From Candidatus Rifleibacteriota bacterium (GTDB taxonomy: Bacteria > Muiribacteriota > Ozemobacteria > Ozemobacterales > Ozemobacteraceae): a stretch of 64,000 bases of DNA. Where the stretch lies: contig JADFYG010000014.1 in assembly GCA_015233155.1 (NCBI GenBank), positions 33,139-97,138 of the forward strand. Direction: 5' to 3'. Below the pieces are notes generated by a model, which saw only the letters and a list, made by a program, of their open reading frames with translations, made no database searches and was not told the origin of the DNA. Position 1 is the first letter of the stretch, and each line of letters starts with the position of its first letter. Position numbers and translations under genes: made by a program. Of the stretch, positions 43,368 through 53,663 are shown piece by piece.

Positions 43368-45857
43368 TTATCCGGCCTGAGTACGGTCGAGATCAGCAAC
43401 CTTACGCTTGATTTCATCAAGCTGGACTCCTTGTTCCTGCAGGAAGTGTTCAAGCCACGACGGGTCAGTCCCATAGGAGCGAAGCTCCGCGTTGAAGCTG
43501 ACTACCAGTTGTTCCAGCTCTACGAGATCGCCGATGCGCAGATTCGGTTTATTTTGCATTTTTTGAAGACTCTTAAGATTGTTCAAAGCGGAGTTAACTA
43601 CCATGGCCATTTCATATCTGGAAACGCGTGATTCGGTTCCGAACGGATAGTTCGGCAAAATACCTTTCTGAGCGATCTTTTGGACTGATTTGAAAGACCA
43701 GTGCTTCGAAGAAAGATAACCGAATTTGTTTCCATTGGAGTTGCCTGCACCATTCAATCCATGACTCTGCCCCGCATTCTTACGATCGACCAGGGGAATG
43801 GAAAATGCCGCATCAGCTTCAGCTGATCCAGTAGCGCGGGGATGATACATCGGTCTTCGCTCAGATGAAGTTGTAAATTCCCAGGAATAGCGCGCCAATA
43901 GCGGCTCTCCGTTGCGACTTTTTATCTTATCACTCAGACGGACCTTGTAAAGAGTTTCAGCATCCAGCGGCTCGGCCGGGGTGAAAATGGCACGTCGTCG
44001 ACCGGCGTCGTATGACACGCGGCCTTCAATGCGTTTCTGGTCGCCAAATATTGAGATATTTATAGAGTTGACTGTAGAAGGATGAACATCCTCATTAAAC
44101 TGAATCATTATCTTAGTCCCGCGACCAACATTGTCAGCGCCGGCAGCAGGAGTTATTCCGGTCACCTTGAATGTAGAAAGATTTTCGCGATGTCGCGGAA
44201 CACTGCGCACGGGAGCGGCTGAGCGTGATTCGCTCACGGCTGCCTCAACCTCGGCCGGATAAGCACCCTGTTCCTGCATGGCACTCGTTTCGTCATCGAT
44301 CACGTTGAGTTCATGGGACTCGCGACGTGGATCGGGAGCCGGATATCTTGTTTGTGGAATTACTCGGCGGGGTGCCGCGACAGCTCTGCCAGATGGGCGA
44401 ACGACTTCATTTGAAGATGCGTCATCGGATGGAGCTGCTGCATATTCCGGGATGGCAGGCGAAGATATCGGTGATCTGGTGCTGAATGACGATGTAAGGG
44501 CATTGCTGATAGCGCGTCCGGACATATCTGTAACGCCCTTAGTCAGAACAACCCGGTAGGTATGCTGCAGGTCGAGAACGCCAACCGGAGTCAGCACGGC
44601 CTGACGACGCTCCGGAACATACCGGATCCTGGCGGGAACCGGCCCGAAGTCATCTTCCAGACGGAACGTGAACTCGTTGAGTGTTTCAGGTCGCAGATCG
44701 CCACTGAAGGCGAGTGTGACTGCCTGGCTGAGATTGGAAACCGCGTCCCCGTTGCGAGGTGACATGGCAATAATCTTAAGTGGAGCGGCCGCAGCGGCCG
44801 GCGCCTGGGCAACGACAGGCATAAGGCCTGCACGATCCTGACCACCACTTCCATAAGCCGCAGATCGACGTGGGGCCGGATTTCCATAATTGAATGCCGC
44901 GTCCGCACTTCCGGAATCATTCTGTTCAAATGGATTTGCGATGCGGGCACCTGAATTACGAGCGGGTGCGGCCGGTGCTTCTTCAAGTACATTCGATGGG
45001 ACTTCTACCCCCCCTTTGGATGCAGCTTCAGAGCCAGATACCGAAAATGGTATCAGCGTGTTCTTCGAAAGACGCGAGCCGGAAGTGCTTGCAAGGCCCT
45101 GTGCCAAAGCAATGCGATACTCGGCACCAGTTCTAAGACCACTTCTGGGAACCAGACTCAGAGTCTTCATATCCCGGGAAAGACGGTAGTCAATGCCGAC
45201 CATTTCCTTACCCGCCAGAAGTTTTATTGGAGATTCCCGAAGTGATGAGAGATCAAGAGGCTCAGAAAAGGTTATTTCAAGAGGAGTATTGGGCGAAACA
45301 GCTCCCTGAGCCATATTAGCATTAACGATCGTGAGTGACTGACCGGAAACCACTGCTGCTCCCGCAGCTGCACCAATACCTGCGACAAGATTAGTCGCAG
45401 GTGCGGTAACGGCTGCCTTATCGCTTGTGGTCGATACGCCGGATGCTCCGCCACGTACACGGAAACTCCAGGCTTTTTCACTTGTTCCACCGGAGCCGTC
45501 AGCCCAGCTTAGCTGGACAGTGTAGGTCTGCCCTGTGGAAAGACTCGCGCGAGGCTTGAACATGACCTGACGCGAAGCCTGGTTATAAAACATCTCGCCG
45601 TCTATACTCCTGGTTCCCTGAAGTAGAGCGAGATTGATAGACTGATAGAAAGAAGGGCCGATGCTCCCGGCGAATTCGACCGTGACTGGAGAATTCGGAG
45701 CTACATCCCCGGAAAGATCACCGGGAGTCAGCCCGGAAATAGCTACTCCGCCACGCATTGCCGCACCAGAGCCGCCATAATTCGCCCAAGCCGGAATTTC
45801 GGAACCGCCAGTTAGCAGTCCTGCCAAAAGGAGGATCGCACCTAAATTTCGCCGCAT
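43368..45857 (-). CDS. Surface protein with Ig-like (Big_5/SbsA) domains and a C-terminal SLH domain
   Basis: An 829-aa exported protein. The signal peptide is MRRNLGAILLLAGLLTGG with cleavage near AWA. Four SbsA/Big_5-type Ig-like domains lie at about 35-135, 175-275, 360-460 and 565-667 (each with the pattern PVTVEFAGSI, MFKPRASLSTGQTYTVQLSW), joined by Ala/Arg/Pro-rich linkers. An SLH domain (about 719-759, HWSFKSVQKIAQKGILPNYP, VSRYEMAMVVN) and a short coiled coil finish the protein. SLH domains bind pyruvylated cell-wall polymers or the outer-membrane interface. The start at 45857 follows GGGAGG; the frame is open 45 nt further. The DUF342 gene follows immediately. Confidence 0.87.
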   Translation of the reverse strand: MRRNLGAILLLAGLLTGGSEIPAWANYGGSGAAMRGGVAISGLTPGDLSGDVAPNSPVTVEFAGSIGPSFYQSINLALLQGTRSIDGEMFYNQASRQVMFKPRASLSTGQTYTVQLSWADGSGGTSEKAWSFRVRGGASGVSTTSDKAAVTAPATNLVAGIGAAAGAAVVSGQSLTIVNANMAQGAVSPNTPLEITFSEPLDLSSLRESPIKLLAGKEMVGIDYRLSRDMKTLSLVPRSGLRTGAEYRIALAQGLASTSGSRLSKNTLIPFSVSGSEAASKGGVEVPSNVLEEAPAAPARNSGARIANPFEQNDSGSADAAFNYGNPAPRRSAAYGSGGQDRAGLMPVVAQAPAAAAAPLKIIAMSPRNGDAVSNLSQAVTLAFSGDLRPETLNEFTFRLEDDFGPVPARIRYVPERRQAVLTPVGVLDLQHTYRVVLTKGVTDMSGRAISNALTSSFSTRSPISSPAIPEYAAAPSDDASSNEVVRPSGRAVAAPRRVIPQTRYPAPDPRRESHELNVIDDETSAMQEQGAYPAEVEAAVSESRSAAPVRSVPRHRENLSTFKVTGITPAAGADNVGRGTKIMIQFNEDVHPSTVNSINISIFGDQKRIEGRVSYDAGRRRAIFTPAEPLDAETLYKVRLSDKIKSRNGEPLLARYSWEFTTSSERRPMYHPRATGSAEADAAFSIPLVDRKNAGQSHGLNGAGNSNGNKFGYLSSKHWSFKSVQKIAQKGILPNYPFGTESRVSRYEMAMVVNSALNNLKSLQKMQNKPNLRIGDLVELEQLVVSFNAELRSYGTDPSWLEHFLQEQGVQLDEIKRKVADLDRTQAG

Positions 45858-46006
45858 AAATTGCCTCCCAGGGTCTTCATGATTCAAAAGAATCATCGAC
45901 AATACCTGAGAGAAACGTTAGCTCGAATAGAGTTTGAATCCTGGGATGATGTAGCAGTCAGGACTTAAATGTCATGCAGGAGCATGGTGTGCCCGTGCCC
46001 GCCGAA

Positions 46007-48421
46007 TCACGAAATTGGAGGTTGACCAGGCAGCCATTTCGCCAGAATCTCCTGAATTTGCTCAATGGTGAAAGGCTTTGAAAGGTAGTCGTCCATGCCG
46101 GCCTTAAGACATTTGTCACGATCGTCTTCGAGAGCGTTAGCCGTAAGGGCGATGATCTTAACGCGTGGAAGCGACTTTTCAGCGGCAGTCTTGCGTATCA
46201 AGGCAACTGACTCATACCCGTCCATCTCAGGCATCTGACAATCCATCAAAATAAGATCGTAGGGCTTGCTGAAAACAGCATCAAAGGCTTCTTTCCCGTT
46301 AGAAACAAGATCTACGCGGTATCCGGACTTTTCCAGCATTCGCACGGTGATCATCTGATTTACCAGGTTATCTTCGGCAACCAGAATACCGAATTTAGAT
46401 CTGACGCGGCCTTCCAGGATGGTATGATTCGTGACGAATTCTTCGGTATTCTTGTCAGTCGCCAGACTCTCAGTTGCAGAAGTATCTTTCAATGCAGTTT
46501 CTGCGCCCCCTTTGCCCGGGGTTGCCTGAGACAGAAGTTTCCGAATACAATCCAGAAGAATCGCCTGTTTAACAGGTTTGGTCAGATATGCATCGAGACC
46601 TGCTTCGCGTGCCTTTTGCATTGCACCCGCGTATGAGATTGAAGTCAAAAGCAGAAGCGGAAGTTTTTTCCAGTGAGGGTGCTTCTTTATTGTCGTGGCA
46701 AGAGTCATGCCGTCTATGACCGGCATTTGGTGATCTAATATGGCCAGATCGAGCTGACCACCTTCGTTTTGAATACGCTCGAGGGTGGCGAGAGCATCGG
46801 TCGCAGATTCGACCGAAATGGCTTCGATATCAAGGGTTTCGAACTCTTTTTCAAGAATGAGGCGATTAACCTGGAGATCATCGACGATCAGGATCCGCTT
46901 TCCCTTAAGTGATGGTGCCGGAATAGCGATTGGTTTGACTGGAGTACGAGGCACCAAAGAGATCGTAAACCAGAAGATAGAACCTTGCCCAGGCGTACTT
47001 TCTATGCCGATATCACCACCCATGAGATTAGTGAGTTTACGACAAATCGCCAGGCCGAGACCTGTTCCACCGTAGCGACGTGTCGTGGATGAGTCGGCCT
47101 GCGTGAATGCCTGAAAGAGTTTTGCTGACTGCTCTTTGGTCATCCCTATGCCGGTATCATGCACTTCGAAACGCACAAGAAGATCTTTTTCCCGTTTTTC
47201 CTGGAGCTGTATTATTACGGTTACCTGACCCTGGTGAGTGAACTTTAGCGCATTGCTCAGAAGATTGAGCAGAACCTGCCGCATTCGTGCCGGATCTCCA
47301 TTAACCCGCTCCGGGATGTCAGCCTTTATAAGGAGTGCCAATTCGATATTCTTTTCCGCAGCCTTTCCTGTCACCATGTCGAGGGCTTCTTCAGCGGCGG
47401 AACGCAGATCAAAGTCGATGTGCTCGACTTCAACTTTCAGTGCCTCTATTTTTGAAAAGTCAAGAATATTATTGATGATCTGCAGAAGGGCTTCACCAGA
47501 CAAACGAAGGGTCTGAAGATAATCGCGTTGTTCCGTATTCAGGTTTGACCGCATCAATAAACTTGTCAAACCGATAACCGCATTCATCGGAGTACGAATT
47601 TCATGCGACATATTTGCCAGAAATTCGCTCTTGGCCTTGTTCGCTATTTCCGCTAGCTCCCGTGTTGCCTCAACTTCTATGAGTATACGATGAAATTTGC
47701 GTGTTCCCCAGGCAATAAGCGTGGAAGCAAGTATCCATAGGGCAAAATGACCGACCCAGAGAGCGGCAAGACGTGAACGACCGGCTGTTTGAATCGGAGC
47801 CATAGGAACGCTGACACTAAGTCCGCCAATTATATCCCCGAGTTTGACACCGTCATGACACGAGAGACATTCCGGATCGGCACGAAGAGGATGTATCATT
47901 CGCATGAATGCCGTCATTCCGTCAAAGTCGTATGAAGCTGCCTCTTCGGTTTCGGAAGAGATGGATTTAAGAGCTTTTGATTCCCATAGATCGGCCATAT
48001 TCTGCGGCCGAATCGGACGAAGACTCGTGAGACGACTCGACACCCCAGGTTGTCCCTTGGAATTATCCTGAATCATACGCGCCATATAATACGGATTGAT
48101 CAGCGTCAGCCGTCGACCTTCAGATGTTATAACATCTCTGTCTGGTGTGTAGAGATATGGGTCTGGCTGCATTTTAGCCGTGACCTGCGCGTAAACGCCT
48201 CCAAGTTCCCGATTCCAGTGGCGATAAGCCAGATCTTTGGCGAAGACCGTTCGCCCCTGCATTTTTGCGATTTCTTCGATCTTCAAAAGCTCTTCGTGAT
48301 GACTCCAGCCCAGGGAAATAACGACAAAGAAAGTCCATCCGATAAATAGCGGAAGAAACAGGGACATATAAGTGGGTAAAACACGCCCATTTTTTTGTGC
48401 TACGACAAGAGGAGGACTCAT
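46007..48421 (-). CDS. Hybrid histidine kinase with c-heme (Tll0287-like) sensor domain
   Basis: An 804-aa membrane kinase. TM1 (about 19-37), a periplasmic Tll0287/DUF3365-type domain (about 45-212) with a CLSCH heme-c motif (Cys185, Cys188, His189), TM2 (about 218-240), HisKA with His273 (SHEIRTPMN), HATPase (about 372-490; DTGIGM, GGTGLGL), REC1 (508-630; D514, D515, D563, K615) and REC2 (676-795; D684, D727, K782). There is no HPt domain. Covalent heme makes redox, CO or NO sensing plausible, but no ligand can be read from sequence. ATG 48421 follows AGAGGT at 6 nt. It is separated by 149 bp from the SLH protein gene downstream. Confidence 0.92.
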   Translation of the reverse strand: MSPPLVVAQKNGRVLPTYMSLFLPLFIGWTFFVVISLGWSHHEELLKIEEIAKMQGRTVFAKDLAYRHWNRELGGVYAQVTAKMQPDPYLYTPDRDVITSEGRRLTLINPYYMARMIQDNSKGQPGVSSRLTSLRPIRPQNMADLWESKALKSISSETEEAASYDFDGMTAFMRMIHPLRADPECLSCHDGVKLGDIIGGLSVSVPMAPIQTAGRSRLAALWVGHFALWILASTLIAWGTRKFHRILIEVEATRELAEIANKAKSEFLANMSHEIRTPMNAVIGLTSLLMRSNLNTEQRDYLQTLRLSGEALLQIINNILDFSKIEALKVEVEHIDFDLRSAAEEALDMVTGKAAEKNIELALLIKADIPERVNGDPARMRQVLLNLLSNALKFTHQGQVTVIIQLQEKREKDLLVRFEVHDTGIGMTKEQSAKLFQAFTQADSSTTRRYGGTGLGLAICRKLTNLMGGDIGIESTPGQGSIFWFTISLVPRTPVKPIAIPAPSLKGKRILIVDDLQVNRLILEKEFETLDIEAISVESATDALATLERIQNEGGQLDLAILDHQMPVIDGMTLATTIKKHPHWKKLPLLLLTSISYAGAMQKAREAGLDAYLTKPVKQAILLDCIRKLLSQATPGKGGAETALKDTSATESLATDKNTEEFVTNHTILEGRVRSKFGILVAEDNLVNQMITVRMLEKSGYRVDLVSNGKEAFDAVFSKPYDLILMDCQMPEMDGYESVALIRKTAAEKSLPRVKIIALTANALEDDRDKCLKAGMDDYLSKPFTIEQIQEILAKWLPGQPPIS

Positions 48422-48591
48422 ATGAGACCTCTCAACTGCAATGGCATTACGCAGCTCCGTAAGTGATGTAACCCACTATCGTCTCTAATGGCTGGTCTTA
48501 ACCCTTCTGAGTCTAGCGAAATTCAAGCGATAGCGCAAGACAAAAAGAACATCTACAGCTGAATAGCTGACCGCTCCTTGTATCTGTGCAG

Positions 48592-51492
48592 CTATTTTTC
48601 AGGATGGAGCTGCTTCCGAAGACTGCGCTGCCAACTTAGAAAAGGCTCACAATGCTGACCGATTACTTCAGTCAAAATGACCGACTCGCGATCCTGATAA
48701 TTTTTCAGAACGAAATCGCAGAGGACCGTGAGACATCCGGGATCGCCAAACAACTCGACAAGTCGATCATAGAAGTGCATATAGCGCTTGACGGCCTTTT
48801 CACGTTCGCCCGGAGATATACGGTGGCGCCACCGATCCCATAAACTCTGTTGCTGAAGGAGAAGTTTGCGAAGACACGTCGAGCCGCGTGGCTGGCGTGC
48901 CCAGATATACAAAATATCAAGCATGGCGGTGAGACGAATATCGCGATCGGCCGAATCAAGCCGGGGCAGGAGTTCCGTAAGATCGCGGAGCCGGATGCGA
49001 AATCGTTGGCGATATTTTCCACTGCCTTCAATGAGACCTCCGATGACATCTGACCAGAATTTTGTCTGAACCGGGCTTGGAACCTGCATGAAGTTGCCTA
49101 TCGGAGAGAATATGACAGCAAATGGCCATGCAAGTATGCTTCTGAAGAAATTCGCCTGAATTACACGCCTGTCGAAATTACGAAGTCGATTATGAGTGGT
49201 AATATACAAACCGTTTGCGAGACACAAAAAGAAGAATTTTGCACTTTCGAAGATAAAACCCGAGGTAGGTCCTCCCCAGAAAAGGTCAAATTTGCTTTTC
49301 ACTGTGTTGAGTATTGGAACACTGAAGCCGGTCCAAAAGAGGGATTGTGAGATATTGTCGAAATTGATATTGTGATGAGTCCAGGCTCTGTAATTAATAC
49401 CTGATGCAGCAATGAGATCTACCATGACATTGCGGATAAAGGTAATTGTTAACCATATAGCCGCGAATTCAACACACTGAAATTGGAATTCCGGAGCTGC
49501 TCCGAAACCGAGTTGCATCCCAAAAAAAGCTGCGCTGAATCCGACTAAGATGCGCAATATATTTTTCAGAAAAGGGTTGAGATATGTCATGAAACGTTCC
49601 AGGCCGATCAGTTCAACGTGTTCCTCGTCACCAATAGTGTTCCGAACCGGCTTGACGATCTTTCCCATGCAGATGATCTCTGAGTTCTCATGGCCAGAGT
49701 CGCCACCCGGGTGCTTGATACCTTTGTGAGTGATAAGATCGGCGATGGGACGTGGAATTGTAAAGTGCGTTTTGCAGAAGCTGGACGCGATGCTTTGCGG
49801 AATTCTATTGATGCGTATGAATCCCATGCCGGGGATGGTAGGATCACGACCTGTCGAGTCACTTCCACAGATTGGAATGAGTCCGCGCCCTCGCACGCTA
49901 TCCTGTGCCTTGCGCACTTCTTCCGATTTCAGGCCTGTCAGACCCTGTTGTTCCAGGAAAGAAAGAAGTTCTTCAGTAGTACTGTTATTGAAGTTGTATA
50001 CGAATTTATTGAAAATTATCAGATCATTCGCATTACGAATCATACTGTCTCGAAGATTAAAAGACTCAATGTGGGTTATCAGATGCGCGTAGCGCATGAT
50101 ATAAAGCATGGCTTCCCGCAGCCCCATTTCCAGCGGGTGAATGAAAATAATTTTGCCACCCTCTCCAATGAGCAGCTTCATAAGACTTTCTTCGTCCTGG
50201 AAAACACTGTCATAATCGACAACGTCACGCGAGTCCATATACTGAGCGCGAAGCGAGTCCGGAGTCATGGTTTCGAAAAATTCACGCACATTATCATATT
50301 GTGTGGTGATGTTTTTCAGTTCCCACTCGCTGTATATGCCTCGTCGAAACCGATCCTTTGCAGCGAGTAGCTGAGCCTTGAGATGCAGAACCCGACGATG
50401 AAATATTTCACGAAACTTTTGAAATAAAAGCTCGCCGACGTGAACGCGTGAAGGCTGGCCGGTGGCAACGATTCGATCAAGTTCTCCGATAGTGAGCGAC
50501 TGCATCCAGCACGGACTATCCGGTTCATAACCTGTGTTGAGCTTGGCTCGCTGAGTTGTATTGAAACGAGCGAGTGCATTCTCCATGGTCTTTCGGCGAT
50601 TTACCGCATTGGTCAGAAGTCCTTCGCGAAACAGAGCAAATATTTGCTGGCGATTGTCAAAAAATGCGAAGAAGCTGGCACTGTCTTCGAAATTGCCTGG
50701 AACATACATAAAATGCCGCCGAAATCCACTCTCACCAATCGAGAATTCAACGCCGATGTTGACCTTGATGCCGAGAAGGTGACCCGCCGTCATCGCTTCA
50801 TGAATCATGCGTCGCTGTTCAAGATGCGAATAAACAATCGTCAACTCGGAAATGCCTTTGATGAATGCGTCAAGCAATACCTGAGTCGGAGTTTTGCGAC
50901 CCTCTGACAACGTGTCATGAACGTGATCATCCCAGCCCATACCCAGCTCGCGCAGCGGCTTTTCTTCTTCGGGAACCTCTATCATCTGAAGGCGATTGAG
51001 AAAACGTCGTATTACTGCTTCCTGGCCGAAAGAAGCAAGACCGAAATCCGCAAGTGCTTCCATCTGGCGCCGTTTGTCGTTCTGGGCTTTTACCGCCTCT
51101 TTCATGAGCTGAACCTGAACGCGTGCCGTGTTGAGCGGCATTGTAAGCGTCTTTGCGTGCAGGGACTGCTCTACGAGCATTCTGAGTGCTGCAAGACGAT
51201 CATCGACATCGTCCGGGGAAAGATCGCGGGCAATCTTGATATACGAGGCAGCGATACTCAGTCTGCGCTTACCTAGTTCGCGCACGAAACCGCCGGGATG
51301 AGAGAAATGCCGAACGTTCAGTTTAGACGGAGGCTCTTCTATTTTGTGATTCAAGGCATCAGCCATCGCTTCAATATCATTACTGAAGCTCAGCACGTGA
51401 ACGAGCCAGGTGAAGATTGCAACGAAAGCATCCATCATGGATTCAAGAAGCCATTTCACGACAGAAAGAAAGCCTCCGAGGGTGGGAATCAA
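48592..51492 (-). CDS. Large membrane protein with a PHP-type metallohydrolase-like core
   Basis: A 966-aa protein of unrecognised family. N-terminal hydrophobic segment (about 8-35), helical region (60-180), then PHP-like motifs: DDHVHDTLSEGRKTP (His190, His192), IVYSHLEQ (His223; Asp of the usual TDH missing), IGVEFSIG (Glu249), KIIFIHPLEMG (His452) and PICGSDSTGRDP (Asp545; final His of GSDxH missing). A long insertion separates the two halves. Several hydrophobic segments follow between about 640 and 800, then a soluble tail. The order is that of PHP phosphoesterases, but with two ligands lost. The longest frame begins with TTG 51492; GGAGG at 51473-51477 would fit GTG 51459 better. It is divergent from glmM. 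Confidence 0.72.
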   Translation of the reverse strand: MIPTLGGFLSVVKWLLESMMDAFVAIFTWLVHVLSFSNDIEAMADALNHKIEEPPSKLNVRHFSHPGGFVRELGKRRLSIAASYIKIARDLSPDDVDDRLAALRMLVEQSLHAKTLTMPLNTARVQVQLMKEAVKAQNDKRRQMEALADFGLASFGQEAVIRRFLNRLQMIEVPEEEKPLRELGMGWDDHVHDTLSEGRKTPTQVLLDAFIKGISELTIVYSHLEQRRMIHEAMTAGHLLGIKVNIGVEFSIGESGFRRHFMYVPGNFEDSASFFAFFDNRQQIFALFREGLLTNAVNRRKTMENALARFNTTQRAKLNTGYEPDSPCWMQSLTIGELDRIVATGQPSRVHVGELLFQKFREIFHRRVLHLKAQLLAAKDRFRRGIYSEWELKNITTQYDNVREFFETMTPDSLRAQYMDSRDVVDYDSVFQDEESLMKLLIGEGGKIIFIHPLEMGLREAMLYIMRYAHLITHIESFNLRDSMIRNANDLIIFNKFVYNFNNSTTEELLSFLEQQGLTGLKSEEVRKAQDSVRGRGLIPICGSDSTGRDPTIPGMGFIRINRIPQSIASSFCKTHFTIPRPIADLITHKGIKHPGGDSGHENSEIICMGKIVKPVRNTIGDEEHVELIGLERFMTYLNPFLKNILRILVGFSAAFFGMQLGFGAAPEFQFQCVEFAAIWLTITFIRNVMVDLIAASGINYRAWTHHNINFDNISQSLFWTGFSVPILNTVKSKFDLFWGGPTSGFIFESAKFFFLCLANGLYITTHNRLRNFDRRVIQANFFRSILAWPFAVIFSPIGNFMQVPSPVQTKFWSDVIGGLIEGSGKYRQRFRIRLRDLTELLPRLDSADRDIRLTAMLDILYIWARQPRGSTCLRKLLLQQQSLWDRWRHRISPGEREKAVKRYMHFYDRLVELFGDPGCLTVLCDFVLKNYQDRESVILTEVIGQHCEPFLSWQRSLRKQLHPEK

Positions 51493-51661
51493 CCCGCGAC
51501 GGTGAACCGGAAATCGGGTATCCCGTCAGTGTATTCCCAAAGAACCCAAAATTCAACGATAAAAAGACACAATGCCAGGAAATGGTGCGACCGGGTCATG
51601 CAAACATGGTATACTTGAGTTAACAGAATTCAGCCGGTGGCACAACTGGAGGCAATACAAC

Positions 51662-53011
51662 ATGACACGAATGTTCGGGACCGACGGGGTTCGGGGCGTA
51701 GCCAATACCATGATGCTTACCGGAGAGAACGCTTTTCGTATCGCTCAGCTTGCAACACGGCATCTTTTGCTTAACCACAAAAAACATGAACGGCCGATCT
51801 ATATAGGCAAAGACACCCGAAGATCGGGCGATATGCTCGAACATGCTGTGGCGGCAGGGATTGCCTCGATGGGTGCCGAAGTTCGACTGTTGGGTGTAGT
51901 TCCGACACCTGCCGTTGCCTACGTTACCCGGGAACGCCAGGGCCTGGGTGGAATAGTTATCAGCGCATCCCATAATCCTTTTCAAGACAACGGGATTAAG
52001 GTTTTTGGCGCCGATGGCTACAAGATTTCCGATGCCATAGAAAATGCCATCGAACAGGACATGATCACCGGAGCCAAACATGAATTACCGACCGGCGCAG
52101 GTGTCGGAGTTATTTTGCCCGATGATCAGTCGATCAAGAGCTGGCTCGAAAATCTGAAACGCCTTCTGAAGGAAGGCGGATCGACTCGTCGCCTCAAAGT
52201 CGCTCTTGACTGCGCGAACGGGGCGTTATCCCAATGGGCACCGAAATTTTTTGCGGAAATGGGATTCAGCGTCGACACGATCGGCGCTTCTCCTGACGGG
52301 GTGAATATCAATAACGGTGTCGGGTCAACTCACATCGGCGCTTTGTCGAAAATGATGTCGCGCGAGCATTTCGACGTCGGATTCGCTTTTGACGGCGACG
52401 CCGATCGTGTCATAGCAATGACCAGTGATGGTGATGTCATCGACGGCGATTTTATTCTGGCAATCGTCGCCCGATATCTGAAAGGCCAGGATCGCCTCCC
52501 CGGCCACTCCCTTGTAACGACTGTCATGAGCAATCTTGGTCTTGATCTGGCCATGAAAGGCCTTGACATAAAAGTCTACAAAACACGTGTTGGTGATCGC
52601 TTCGTCCTGGAAGAAATGCAAAAGACATCGGCCGTCGTTGGCGGTGAACAATCCGGTCACATTATCCTGTCCGACTATGCCAGCACTGGCGACGGACTTT
52701 TGACCGCATGTTTTCTTATGAAGATCATTCGTGAAACGGGCGCCTCCCTGAAAGATCTGAGTCTTGTCATGAGTAAGCTTCCTCAGGTGTTGCTCAATAT
52801 CCGGGTCAAGCATAAGAATTTCGAAAGTATTCCGCAGATTCAGAACGAAATAAAGCAGGTGGAAGAGAAGTTGACCGGCCGCGGCCGCGTGTTGGTACGC
52901 CCCTCCGGAACCGAAAACCTCGTGCGCGTCATGGCGGAAGGGCCGGATGAACGTGAAATCAGACACATAGTCGACTCTCTCGCGAAGGTCATTTCTCATC
53001 ATCTATGCTGA
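51662..53011 (+). CDS. glmM: Phosphoglucosamine mutase GlmM
   Basis: A 449-aa enzyme converting glucosamine-6-phosphate to glucosamine-1-phosphate for peptidoglycan and lipopolysaccharide synthesis. N-terminus RMFGTDGVRGVAN, active Ser in VISASHNPFQDNG, metal loop DGDADR, sugar loop VGGEQSGH and phosphate loop RPSGTENLVRVMAE are all present. The frame is open from 51572; ATG 51662 has GGAGG 9 nt upstream and the correct N-terminus. The stop overlaps the TPR lipoprotein start. Confidence 0.97.
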   Translation: MTRMFGTDGVRGVANTMMLTGENAFRIAQLATRHLLLNHKKHERPIYIGKDTRRSGDMLEHAVAAGIASMGAEVRLLGVVPTPAVAYVTRERQGLGGIVISASHNPFQDNGIKVFGADGYKISDAIENAIEQDMITGAKHELPTGAGVGVILPDDQSIKSWLENLKRLLKEGGSTRRLKVALDCANGALSQWAPKFFAEMGFSVDTIGASPDGVNINNGVGSTHIGALSKMMSREHFDVGFAFDGDADRVIAMTSDGDVIDGDFILAIVARYLKGQDRLPGHSLVTTVMSNLGLDLAMKGLDIKVYKTRVGDRFVLEEMQKTSAVVGGEQSGHIILSDYASTGDGLLTACFLMKIIRETGASLKDLSLVMSKLPQVLLNIRVKHKNFESIPQIQNEIKQVEEKLTGRGRVLVRPSGTENLVRVMAEGPDEREIRHIVDSLAKVISHHLC

Positions 53012-53643
53012 CGCAGGCGCGGCTTTGCCCGTCTATGTGCGAACGCGGAATTTTTCTCGCGGTCGTTTTATGCTGGCTTTTGCCGTTTGTTTTGGGCTGC
53101 GGAAATAAAGAAAAGGTTCCCACAGCTGGCCCGGATAGTGATGTCTTATCCTCAGTTGCCCGCAACAGCAAACATCCGGGGCGGACACCCAGTGATGTAT
53201 CGCTTGCACATACGGCCTTTCCATGGCAGCTCGAAGGCAAGGATGGACCCGGCGGAACCCCACTCGGAAAGGCCGGCGCGACAACCGGAAAACGTCTTGC
53301 TCAGGCCCCTGGAGAAGAGTTCAACCGGCGTTACGAAACCGGACTCAAATATATGGAAAACGAAAAATTTGGTGATGCGATGCAGGTTTTCGATGATATA
53401 GTTAAGTCGTTTCCCGGGTCAGATGAAGCAAGCATGGCCGAATACAGAATGGCGCAGATCCACTTTAGGAACAAGTCGAACAATCTTGCGATCGAAACTT
53501 ACAAGCGTATAGTCGAACAATATCCATCTTCTCCGATAGCTGAAAACGCGCGCGCGGCACTGACCTACATGGAAACATTCGAGATGCATGAAAAAAACTA
53601 CATATCTCCGGATGTCGAAGACCGCAAGAGACGTGGTCGCTGA
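53005..53643 (+). CDS. TPR lipoprotein (YbgF/BamD-like repeat region)
   Basis: A 212-aa lipoprotein. Hydrophobic leader ending LPFVLGCG gives a lipobox (LGC; Cys about 32 with start at 53005, about 22 with ATG 53035). A disordered linker is followed by two TPR-like repeats (YETGLKYMENEKFGDAMQVFDDIVKSFPGS shown as KFGDAMQVFDDIVKSFPGS; NLAIETYKRIVEQYPSSP). Such proteins act in outer-membrane or pilus assembly. The first ATG overlaps the glmM stop. It starts the pseudopilin cluster. Confidence 0.8.
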   Translation: MLTQARLCPSMCERGIFLAVVLCWLLPFVLGCGNKEKVPTAGPDSDVLSSVARNSKHPGRTPSDVSLAHTAFPWQLEGKDGPGGTPLGKAGATTGKRLAQAPGEEFNRRYETGLKYMENEKFGDAMQVFDDIVKSFPGSDEASMAEYRMAQIHFRNKSNNLAIETYKRIVEQYPSSPIAENARAALTYMETFEMHEKNYISPDVEDRKRRGR

Positions 53644-53663
53644 TTCCGGAAGAATGTGACCGA

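Noticed and set aside
51601..51615. TATACT upstream of glmM as a full promoter
   Set aside because: The -10-like box is good but no acceptable -35 was found at 16-18 bp, so it is not listed as a supported promoter.
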